A stretch of 36,071 bases of DNA, from positions 1-36,071 of the forward strand of contig JAITCM010000034.1 of the NCBI GenBank assembly GCA_031283085.1, in the 5' to 3' direction. The position numbers and the translations under genes were made by a program. The notes beneath the pieces were generated by a model that worked only from the letters and a program-made list of their open reading frames with translations, was not told the DNA's origin and made no database searches. Below, piece after piece: positions 13,193 to 21,337 of this stretch; positions within the stretch are counted from its first letter, which is position 1, and every line of letters begins with the position of its first letter. The DNA is from Chitinispirillales bacterium (GTDB lineage Bacteria > Fibrobacterota > Chitinivibrionia > Chitinivibrionales > Chitinispirillaceae).

Positions 13193-16009
13193 ATGAACAT
13201 CCCTCCCCCGCCGCCGACGACGCCGCCGACACCGCAACAGGCCGGACCGCCCCCGCAGCCCGGTCAACCGTTGCAACCCGGCGCCAAGGGCGGCTTCAAG
13301 ATACGCAACGTGCTCAACACCGTCAACCGCACTATCCTCCAAGCCGGGGCGGTTCTAGGTAAGTACAATATAATAGAAGAGGTCGGGCGGGGCGGCATGG
13401 CGGTGGTCTACAAAGCCCTGCAAACCGACCTGAAACGCGAAGTAGCCCTAAAGGTCATGCCGGCGAACATCACCCTAAACTACAGGTTCGTGGAACGCTT
13501 CCTCAGCGAGGGACAATCCGTAGCTAAACTCAGCCACCCGAACATCGTCAACATCTACGAGATGTCCTCCGAAAACGGTGTCTACTACATCGCTATGGAA
13601 TACATCACCGGCACAAACCTCTACCAGCACCTCAACGAAAACAAGCCTAAGCTGGTAGACGTTTTAGCTATCGTCTCAAAGCTCGCCGAGGCCCTCGCGT
13701 ACGCGCATAGCCAAAAAATCATCCACCGCGACCTGAAGCTGAACAACGTCATCATGAAAGACCCGCTCACGCCGGTGCTCATAGACTTCGGCCTTGCCAA
13801 GGCGCTTGAAGAGTCCGACAGCGGCGGCGGCATCACGCGGACGGGCGAAATCATGGGTTCGCCGGCCTATATGGCGCCCGAAAGACTCATGGGCCGCGAA
13901 GTCGACCACCGCAGCGATATATGCTCGCTGGGCATAATGCTCTACGAGATGCTGACATTCAAAAACCCCTACCTCGACCAGCGCAACCTCCACCAGACAA
14001 CCTACAACGTCATGGAGGCTAACCCCATACCGCCTAAGAAGCTCATCCCGTGGCTCCCCCTGGAAATAGAGGCCATCACCCTCAAGGCTATGGCCAAGGA
14101 CCCGGACGCACGCTACCAAACGATGGAAGAGTTGCGCCAGGACATAATCCGTTACCAAAACGGCGAACCCGTAACGGCGAGGCCGCCCTCGCTCAAAAAA
14201 CGAACGGCAAGCTATATGCGCAAGCGGTGGGCGCCTATCGCTATCACGCTACTCGTACTTATCTTCTCCGGAATCACCGGCGCCGGCTACTACATCCAGC
14301 GAAAGCGCGTGTTCTCGTACTGGCAGCTCTTCTACGCGCAATCCCTAAGCACCGCGGCGGGCGAATGGACGCTTGTGAACAGCGACAGCCTGCTTCAGGG
14401 CAAGTTGGAGGACGGTAACAAATCTTTCACCCTTTCGTCGCAGGGCTTTTCATTCCTGCGTCTTGAACAGCGCTTCAACCGCGACGTGATGATTGAGTTC
14501 GACATCTCCGCGCCATCCGATAACCTGCACAGGACCGGCCTCTTCCTCTTCGGCGACAGCCCTGAAAACGCGCACTGCGTACACATAAACCGAGACGGCT
14601 TCGGAGAGAGCGGAATAACCTATCCGGGGAGTCAGTTCCTCTTCAGCGACGTGGACCGCGGCACTATCCTGTGGCAACACGTCAACCGGGTCTCCGTGGA
14701 GCGTCAGCAAAATTCCATATCCCTAACGATAAACGGGATGCCCGTCGCCCGTGTGTACGACTTCTTCCCGACCATCGGCAAACACAACGAGAAGATAGGC
14801 TTCTTCGTTAAAGGCTCGGAGGCCACCGTCTCAAACGTCAGGGTATACCGCCGCGCCATCCCGCAGATACCCAGCCCGACGCTTATCGGCGACCGCTTCC
14901 GCGAACGCGGCGACTTCGAGTCCGCCATCGACGAGTACAACGGCCTGATGATAGACCAGTCGGCGCTCAACCTGACGAAAGACCTGCACCTGAATATTGC
15001 CGATTGCATGATACGCTTAGGCAAACACGAAGAGGCGATAAATATCCTCGACAAAAGCGCCCAACTCCACAGTAGCGACGCCCTGAAAGCCAAAGCGAGG
15101 TACCTGAGCGGGCTCTCCTACCTCTTCATGGGCGACACTGTAAGGGCGGAGGGGGCGTTTGCGGTGGTCACACGCTACTACAAACAGAGCACAGTGGGCT
15201 TTTCGATAATGGCGGCGGAAATCGCCCGATGCGCCAGACTCGTGAGCGCCGGAGAAACGGATTGGGCGCTGCGGGATATCGTGTCCAACGCCTCGCTCTA
15301 TCCCAAGGCCACCCCCCACTGGGGCACGTTGCACCTGAGCATACTGGAAAAAATGGCGAGGGAAGGCAACGTAGACGGAGCCTCGCGCGTGTCAAATTCC
15401 ATAAACGCGCTCTACGGCGATTACCCTGAAATAAAAGCCCGCGCCAAAATAGCCATGGCCGACGCCTACCTCAACGCCGGCCAAACGGCGACCGCATCGG
15501 ATATGTACAACCAGTCAATCAACCAAAGCGCCTCCGACAACGTCTGGCGCTCATGGTACGCGATAGCCGACCTCTACGAGTACAACTTCGACTACGCGCA
15601 CGCCCAAGCCATCTACACCAAGGTATGGAAAGAGGCGCCGCCCGCCTCCGTTATGCACTGGATGGCCAAAATCAAATGCGCCGAACAATCCGTCCGAGAC
15701 ACAGCCACATTGACGACAGCCCAAATGCTGCACGAAACGGTAGACGGCCCGCACCCGTTCCTGATGCCGAGAATCATCGCCGCCTACTACACAGACAGAA
15801 TAACGGAAATAGAGTTCCTAAGCATTTGGGACAACCTGTTGCCGCAAGACTCGTGGAGCCTCTACTACGTAGCGCGAAAACTCCTCTTGCAAGGCAATCG
15901 GGCGGAAGCCATATCGGTAATAACGGTACTGCAACGCCAACTGCCGGTATCGTCGTGGCAGACGTTCCAGGTACAAAAGATTCTTTACGCACCCGATAAA
16001 TGGAACTGA
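13193..16009 (+). CDS. Membrane Ser/Thr protein kinase with lectin-like and TPR sensor region
   Basis: A 938-residue Hanks-type kinase. After a Pro-rich N-terminus (1-25) the kinase domain (about 60-330) shows the Gly-rich loop GRGGMAVVY, catalytic Lys 87 (VALKVM), HRDLKLNN with Asp 180, DFG with Asp 198 and the APE motif MAPERL, so it should be active. A juxtamembrane basic stretch leads to one membrane span (about 347-368). The extracytoplasmic part has a beta-sandwich of the concanavalin/3-keto-disaccharide-hydrolase type (about 385-560) and then TPR-like helical repeats (about 565 to the end). The layout suggests sensing of a periplasmic glycan or protein and phosphorylation of cytoplasmic Ser/Thr targets. 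The ligand and targets are unknown. No phosphatase gene is adjacent. Confidence 0.92.
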   Translation: MNIPPPPPTTPPTPQQAGPPPQPGQPLQPGAKGGFKIRNVLNTVNRTILQAGAVLGKYNIIEEVGRGGMAVVYKALQTDLKREVALKVMPANITLNYRFVERFLSEGQSVAKLSHPNIVNIYEMSSENGVYYIAMEYITGTNLYQHLNENKPKLVDVLAIVSKLAEALAYAHSQKIIHRDLKLNNVIMKDPLTPVLIDFGLAKALEESDSGGGITRTGEIMGSPAYMAPERLMGREVDHRSDICSLGIMLYEMLTFKNPYLDQRNLHQTTYNVMEANPIPPKKLIPWLPLEIEAITLKAMAKDPDARYQTMEELRQDIIRYQNGEPVTARPPSLKKRTASYMRKRWAPIAITLLVLIFSGITGAGYYIQRKRVFSYWQLFYAQSLSTAAGEWTLVNSDSLLQGKLEDGNKSFTLSSQGFSFLRLEQRFNRDVMIEFDISAPSDNLHRTGLFLFGDSPENAHCVHINRDGFGESGITYPGSQFLFSDVDRGTILWQHVNRVSVERQQNSISLTINGMPVARVYDFFPTIGKHNEKIGFFVKGSEATVSNVRVYRRAIPQIPSPTLIGDRFRERGDFESAIDEYNGLMIDQSALNLTKDLHLNIADCMIRLGKHEEAINILDKSAQLHSSDALKAKARYLSGLSYLFMGDTVRAEGAFAVVTRYYKQSTVGFSIMAAEIARCARLVSAGETDWALRDIVSNASLYPKATPHWGTLHLSILEKMAREGNVDGASRVSNSINALYGDYPEIKARAKIAMADAYLNAGQTATASDMYNQSINQSASDNVWRSWYAIADLYEYNFDYAHAQAIYTKVWKEAPPASVMHWMAKIKCAEQSVRDTATLTTAQMLHETVDGPHPFLMPRIIAAYYTDRITEIEFLSIWDNLLPQDSWSLYYVARKLLLQGNRAEAISVITVLQRQLPVSSWQTFQVQKILYAPDKWN

Positions 16010-16084
16010 AAAAATTGAATCTTGATGTTCCCCGCGCGCGGCTATTATAACGGAGTTTTGACATCAACGCCGACGTCAACGGTT

Positions 16085-16924
16085 TTACAGCGTAATCCCG
16101 TAGACGAAGACCCCCAGTTTATCCGCCAGCGCGATTGTGTCGGCCATATCGTCCACTATCGTGCGCCCGGCCTCCACTATTACCCCGGTGATGTCGTACT
16201 TGGCTATCGTTTCCAGGGTTCCGGTGCCCACTACAGGGAGGTCTACCCTGTCGTCCTGGCCGGGTTCCATGATTTTGGCCATGAACCCGCCGCTACCGCC
16301 GCCGAGTTCGCGGCGTTTGGCTACGGCGCGTTTTACTATGTCGTCCGTGCCTTTGACGTTTTCGAAGGCTATTATTTCGCCCTTGTAGATGATGACGGCC
16401 TGGCCTACCCCGGTTCGGATGTACTTCAGGATAGTATCCCAGTTTTTCCTGAAGGCCTCGACATCTTCGTCACGCGGGGCTACCTTGCCCAGCGCGCCTG
16501 TGCCTATCAGCAGCTCCGGCATGACCGACTGGATGGACTTGACGGTCAGGCCGCTGCGGTCGAACATTGACATGATTATCGTGAAGAGGCCTTTGTGCCT
16601 GTTCTTCATTACGAGCAGGCGGGCGATGATTTTGGCGAGGTCGAGGGTCGGCCTGATTTTGGCTTTGGCTATGCCGCCTATCATTACCACGTCTTTAACG
16701 CCGTTGCGTTTGAAGAACTTTATAACCTTTGATATTTGGGTAACATAGAACTCCTCATAGCCGGCGCCGTCGGTTTCGTTTCTGAGGCTGTTGTCCACCT
16801 CGCCCTTTATCCCGGCGATGTAGAGGGCGTAGCCCTTTCGTTTCGCCCAGTCGGCGAACTGGAATGGGAGGCGGCGGTTTCCGGCTATCAGGCCAATCTT
16901 GGGGACGTTGCCGTTGGTTGTCAT
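16085..16924 (-). CDS. lpxI: UDP-2,3-diacylglucosamine diphosphatase LpxI
   Basis: The 279-residue protein matches the LpxI (formerly DUF1009) family, the alternative to LpxH in lipid A synthesis. It hydrolyses UDP-2,3-diacylglucosamine to 2,3-diacylglucosamine 1-phosphate and UMP. Visible motifs are IGLIAGNRRLPFQFA at the N-terminus, VVMIGGIAKAK, GQAVIIYKGEIIAFE and the C-terminal DDRVDLPVVGTGTLETIAK ... IVEAGRTIV ... ALADKLGVFVYG. The ATG at 16924 fits the family length and has AAAGGA eight bases upstream; the longer frame adds an Arg-rich stretch with no support. Neighbours lpxA and lpxB, often linked to lpxI, are absent here. It supports a Gram-negative host with lipid A. Confidence 0.93.
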   Translation of the reverse strand: MTTNGNVPKIGLIAGNRRLPFQFADWAKRKGYALYIAGIKGEVDNSLRNETDGAGYEEFYVTQISKVIKFFKRNGVKDVVMIGGIAKAKIRPTLDLAKIIARLLVMKNRHKGLFTIIMSMFDRSGLTVKSIQSVMPELLIGTGALGKVAPRDEDVEAFRKNWDTILKYIRTGVGQAVIIYKGEIIAFENVKGTDDIVKRAVAKRRELGGGSGGFMAKIMEPGQDDRVDLPVVGTGTLETIAKYDITGVIVEAGRTIVDDMADTIALADKLGVFVYGITL

Positions 16925-17202
16925 GCTCAATATCCTTTCTTTCGTGTGGTTTACGGGGGCGCGGCGGACGCTTTTACGCCGCGTCCGGCGCATTTGCCCG
17001 CACGGCGGAGTCCTGCCGCCTAGGGTATTATAATATAATATATCGGCGGCGCGGCTTCGGGTACAATGTAAAAAAAATCGGCCGTCACAAAAAATTTGGC
17101 AATTTTCCTACGCATTGTATATATTCTATGAAACGGCGCGGCGTCACCCGCGGCACCGGGGGAGTTTGTTTGCGCAAATTTTAGAGGGGGATCGCCTAAG
17201 CA

Positions 17203-20200
17203 ATGAATTGGTTCAAAAACGCTAAAATACGCAATAAGTTTTTTATGATTTTCGGGGTATTCCTCCTCCTCATAGGCGGCGGGATGTCTTATGTCGTCTT
17301 CTCCATACAGGCCGTAACGGCCAAGTATGTGCGCATCACCGAGGGACCCAACCGGCGGCTTCTCTACGCCTCCGACGCCACCGTGGAGTTTATGAACATC
17401 CGCAGAACCAACACCACCATGAGCACCTATTTCGACAATCCGGAGGCGGCTAAGCTCCATTATATAAGGTGCACCAACTACAACGAGACGCTGCGGAAGC
17501 TACTCGGCGATTGGAAGGCGAATCTTCAGGGCGACCCCACCCTGACCGCCGACCAGCGAAGTACGCAGCTGTCTATCATAGAGGAGGTGCTTAACGAGTT
17601 GACGAGGTATATGAAGTTTGTGAAAGAGATGTACGAGGCGATGGTGTTGCAGCACGACAGGGACCGCATGGAGGAGTTGTACGTCAAGTGTACGCCTATC
17701 GGCGACCAGCTTGTGAACCAAATCGGCGGCAACCGCAACATGACGCAATTGTTCATAGACCATCAAATGGCCGAAGCCAATAAACGTACCTACGAGGCGG
17801 ATACGGTCATCATGGCCCTCACCATAGGGATACTGGCGCTCTCGCTCTTCCGTGACCTGCTCATTTCTTACCTCATAACGTCGCCCATCGGGAAGATAAA
17901 CCACTCCATCAGCGAGATTGAGAAAGGGAACCTGAAGTATGGGATACGGCTCCACCATAAGGACGAAATCGGGATGCTGTCAAACCACATCGGCGACATG
18001 GTCGACAAAATAGCGGAGATGAACTCCTCCATCGCGACCCTTGACAACTTGGACGTTATGGTTTTTATCACCGACCTGGAGTACAACCTCCTGTCTCTAA
18101 ACGAACTATGCTGCAAGCTGGTGGGGGTGAACCGCGCGGCGAGTTTGGGCAAGAAGTGCTTCGAGGTAATAGCCGGTTCGAGCGAGCCCTGCCCGTTCTG
18201 CCCGCTGCCCGACCTGTTCCCGATGCGGGAGACCTTTCCGACAAGCCAATGGGAGCGGCCTCTCATGGTTGTGGGCAACGAGCCGGAAACGAAGCGGGAA
18301 CTGTGGTACGCCTGCCGCTCCTCCATCATCCGTTGGACGGACGGGTCGCAAGTCCTCTTCAACGCGTACACAGACGAAACGATAATGAAGCAACACATGG
18401 AGAAGCTCTGCGACGTGGCGAACGCCGCCGAAGAGGCTTCGCGAATAAAATCTTCGTTTCTGGCCAACATGAGCCACGAGATACGGACGCCGATGAACAG
18501 CATCATCGGTTTCTCGGAACTGGCGCTCGACGACCAGACCATCTCCACAAAGACAAAGGATTACTTAGACAAGATAAAATCGGCGTCGGAGGGGTTGCTC
18601 GGCATCATCAACGACATTTTGGACATTTCGAAGATTGAGGCCGGGAAGGTAGTTTTGGAAAACATTCCCTTCGACCTGCACGAGGTCTTCAAGATATGTC
18701 AAAACATCATCACCCCCAAGGCCACGGCTAAGGGTATAAACCTGTTCTGCTACTCGGAGCCGACGCTCGGAAAGAAGCTCATCGGCGACCCGGTGCGCCT
18801 GCGGCAGGTCATCCTGAACCTGCTGACAAACGCCGTGAAGTTCACCAACTACGGCATGGTGAAGGTACTGGCATCGGTCGTGAACCAGACTATGGAAAAC
18901 GCGACCATCCACTTTGAGGTGAAGGATTCCGGCATCGGGATGAACGACGAGCAGCTGGCCAAGGTGTTCGAGCCTTTTACGCAGGCCGACAACAGCACCA
19001 CGCGCAGGTACGGCGGCACGGGACTGGGATTGACCATCACTAAGAACTTCGTGGAGCTTATGGGCGGCGACCTCAAGGTCGAGAGCGTCATAGGCATCGG
19101 GAGCAAGTTTCACTTTGACGTAACTTTCGCCACCTGCGACGAGAGCACTAAGACGGAGTCTTTCGGCGACGGTACGGGCGGCGGCTCGGCCGACATGGCG
19201 AAGCCTTACTTCAACGCCGAGATATTAGTCTGCGAAGACAACGAAATGAACCAAATAGTGATAACCGACCACCTGTCGCGAGTGGGTATAAAGGCGGTAA
19301 TCGCCGAGAACGGCAAGGTGGGCGTGGAGGCGGTCGCCTCGCGGATGGCCAAAGGCGAGAGGCTCTTCGACCTGATATTCATGGACGTACACATGCCGGT
19401 GATGGACGGTCTGGAGGCGGTGAAGAAGCTGGCCGAGATGGACAACAAGATTCCGATAGTTGCCCTCACGGCGAATATCATGACCACCGACCGCGAGGCC
19501 TACAAAGCGCACGGCATGAGCGAGTACCTGTCAAAACCTTTCGCGACGCAAGACCTTTGGAATTGCCTGCTCAACTACATAAAGCCGGTGAAGCGTGAGG
19601 AGGCAAAGGCGCTTGCGCAAACTTCGGCGCCGCAAGCAGCGGCTCCGGCCCCTGCCCCAGCCGCGCAAACAGGGCCCCCCGCCGCGCAACAAGCCGCCGC
19701 CGCGGCGCAAACGGCGGCGGCCCCGCCGGTCCCACCGGCGGAATCCGAAGAGGACGCAAGACTGCGGATGCGCTTAGTATCGAACTTCTTAAAAGACAAT
19801 AAGACAAAGGACGAGGATATCAGGAACGCCCTGGCGTCAGGCGACATCAAACTGGCGCACCGTTTGGCGCACACCCTCAAAGGCGTAGCCGGCCTGGTAG
19901 CGCAACCGGGGTTGCAGAGCGCCTCCTACGTAATAGAAAACGCCCTAAACTCCGGCGACACCGACACAGCCTCAAAAGGCCTCGGAAAACTCTCGGAGGA
20001 GCTGAAAAAATCATTGGCGGAGCTGACCGCAATCTCCGATTCCGCGCAGAAACAGGAAGAGGTCAAAGCGGAACCGGCGATAACGTTAGACAGATTCGAG
20101 GCCTTAGAGCTAATAGACAAGCTCCGCGCACTGTTGGAAAACGGCGATTCCGACTGCATGAGCCTGATAGACGGCCTGCGCTCAATACCGGAATCAAAGA

Positions 20201-20283
20201 AGTTGATAGAACAGGTGGAAGACTATGATTTCGAACCGGCATTAGAGACACTCGATGGAATAAAAAAGAATCTTATGAGTTGA
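17203..20283 (+). CDS. Hybrid sensor histidine kinase (HAMP-PAS-HisKA-HATPase-REC-HPt)
   Basis: 1026 residues: membrane span 1 (about 12-34), a four-helix periplasmic sensor, span 2 (about 203-222), HAMP (about 225-275), a PAS domain (about 280-395) with a CPFCP cysteine pair, and HisKA with phospho-His 425 in SHEIRTPMN. The ATPase part has [15 protein letters not shown] and GGTGLGL. A receiver follows (about 665-790) with phospho-Asp 728 ([10 protein letters not shown]) and the Lys of LSKPF. A long Ala/Pro/Gln-rich linker (about 800-845) then leads to an HPt domain with His 890 (AHTLKGVAG). It therefore carries a complete internal phosphorelay. The final output is likely external; the REC-GGDEF gene starting 41 bases downstream is the obvious candidate. 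A GGGGG site lies upstream of the ATG at a long spacing. Confidence 0.95.
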   Translation: MNWFKNAKIRNKFFMIFGVFLLLIGGGMSYVVFSIQAVTAKYVRITEGPNRRLLYASDATVEFMNIRRTNTTMSTYFDNPEAAKLHYIRCTNYNETLRKLLGDWKANLQGDPTLTADQRSTQLSIIEEVLNELTRYMKFVKEMYEAMVLQHDRDRMEELYVKCTPIGDQLVNQIGGNRNMTQLFIDHQMAEANKRTYEADTVIMALTIGILALSLFRDLLISYLITSPIGKINHSISEIEKGNLKYGIRLHHKDEIGMLSNHIGDMVDKIAEMNSSIATLDNLDVMVFITDLEYNLLSLNELCCKLVGVNRAASLGKKCFEVIAGSSEPCPFCPLPDLFPMRETFPTSQWERPLMVVGNEPETKRELWYACRSSIIRWTDGSQVLFNAYTDETIMKQHMEKLCDVANAAEEASRIKSSFLANMSHEIRTPMNSIIGFSELALDDQTISTKTKDYLDKIKSASEGLLGIINDILDISKIEAGKVVLENIPFDLHEVFKICQNIITPKATAKGINLFCYSEPTLGKKLIGDPVRLRQVILNLLTNAVKFTNYGMVKVLASVVNQTMENATIHFEVKDSGIGMNDEQLAKVFEPFTQADNSTTRRYGGTGLGLTITKNFVELMGGDLKVESVIGIGSKFHFDVTFATCDESTKTESFGDGTGGGSADMAKPYFNAEILVCEDNEMNQIVITDHLSRVGIKAVIAENGKVGVEAVASRMAKGERLFDLIFMDVHMPVMDGLEAVKKLAEMDNKIPIVALTANIMTTDREAYKAHGMSEYLSKPFATQDLWNCLLNYIKPVKREEAKALAQTSAPQAAAPAPAPAAQTGPPAAQQAAAAAQTAAAPPVPPAESEEDARLRMRLVSNFLKDNKTKDEDIRNALASGDIKLAHRLAHTLKGVAGLVAQPGLQSASYVIENALNSGDTDTASKGLGKLSEELKKSLAELTAISDSAQKQEEVKAEPAITLDRFEALELIDKLRALLENGDSDCMSLIDGLRSIPESKKLIEQVEDYDFEPALETLDGIKKNLMS

Positions 20284-20324
20284 CAAAGAATTTGATTCTA
20301 ATGATAAAGGAGTAAGAAATAGAA

Positions 20325-21248
20325 ATGGATTTATCCGGTGACTCCAAAAAGCTAAGCATCCTGATAGTCGACGACGAAAAATCGAATATCGACGTGCTTA
20401 GCCATATCCTCAAGGATAAGTACAAACTGTACATCGCAAAGAACGGCGAAGGCGCTCTCAAAATCGCCCGCGACAATCTGCCCAACCTCATCCTCCTCGA
20501 CGTCATCATGCCGGACATGGACGGATTCGAGGTATTGGCCGAGCTCAAGAAGTCCGAGCACACCAATAAGATACCGGTAATCTTCATCACGGGGCAGGAC
20601 AGCAAGGAAGCGGAAATCAACGGTCTCAACAAGGGCGCGGTAGATTACATAACAAAGCCTTTCCATAGCATGATAGTGGAGGCGCGTGTAAACACCCACA
20701 TGAAGATTGTGGAGCAAATGCGCATAATCGAGCGTATGAGCATCATGGACGAACTGACCGACCTGCCCAACCGGCGCTACTTCAACGACCAGCTGGCGCG
20801 GGAGTGGGGCCGGGCTATCCGTGAAACGCTGTCCATAAGCCTGTTGATAATAGACGTGGACAAATTCAAGGTGTACAACGACACTTTCGGCCACCCGCAG
20901 GGCGACACGCTGTTGCACACTGTGGCCGGCGTCTTCAAGGAGGCGCTGAAGCGTCCGGCCGACTTCGTGGCCCGCTGGGGCGGCGAGGAGTTCATAATGC
21001 TGCTGCCCGGTTCCGACTTGGAGGGCGCTTTGAACGTTGCGGAGCGGGTGCGGTCGTCGGTGGAATCCACCATCATACCGTGCGTCGACGGCACATCCAC
21101 GAGCGCCACGATAAGCATAGGCGTCAACTCGGAACGCCCGATAATCCACCTGCCGGCGGCCGGATTCGTCTCCAGAGCCGACAAAGCGCTGTACGAGGCC
21201 AAGGAGTCCGGAAGAAACAGGATTTGTGTTTACAAAGAAGGAATGTAG
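20325..21248 (+). CDS. Response-regulator diguanylate cyclase (REC-GGDEF)
   Basis: The 307-residue protein joins an N-terminal receiver, with the acidic pair DDE, phospho-Asp 59 in LLDVIMPDMDG and Lys in ITKPF, to a C-terminal GGDEF domain with the active-site GGEEF at 219-223. RPAD (210-213), five residues before it, is an intact RxxD inhibitory site, so product feedback by c-di-GMP is expected. It would make c-di-GMP from two GTP when phosphorylated. The layout is that of WspR/PleD-like enzymes with one receiver. AAAGGAG lies 12 bases before the ATG. The preceding hybrid kinase has its own HPt domain and is the likely phosphate donor. Confidence 0.95.
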   Translation: MDLSGDSKKLSILIVDDEKSNIDVLSHILKDKYKLYIAKNGEGALKIARDNLPNLILLDVIMPDMDGFEVLAELKKSEHTNKIPVIFITGQDSKEAEINGLNKGAVDYITKPFHSMIVEARVNTHMKIVEQMRIIERMSIMDELTDLPNRRYFNDQLAREWGRAIRETLSISLLIIDVDKFKVYNDTFGHPQGDTLLHTVAGVFKEALKRPADFVARWGGEEFIMLLPGSDLEGALNVAERVRSSVESTIIPCVDGTSTSATISIGVNSERPIIHLPAAGFVSRADKALYEAKESGRNRICVYKEGM

Positions 21249-21299
21249 GGGACAGCGGTCATTGCGGGTTCAACCGGGAATGACATTGGACAGCCCCTA
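21246..21299. terminator. Long hairpin after the GGDEF gene
   Basis: TAGGGG (21246-21251) pairs with CCCCTA (21294-21299), and inside it GTCATTGCGGG faces CCGGGAATGAC (21258-21284) with two mismatches. The stop codon of the GGDEF gene is part of the outer stem and TGTTTT follows closely. It may be a terminator, a diverged repeat element, or both. Confidence 0.5.
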
Positions 21300-21337
21300 A
21301 TGTTTTCAGTTTCTAACACTTTTTCGAGGATACCGCC

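Noticed and set aside
16010-16084. Terminator between the Ser/Thr kinase and lpxI genes
   Set aside because: Short GC palindromes (CCCGCGCGCGG) and TTGACATCAACG-like repeats are present, but no stable stem with a T run could be drawn.
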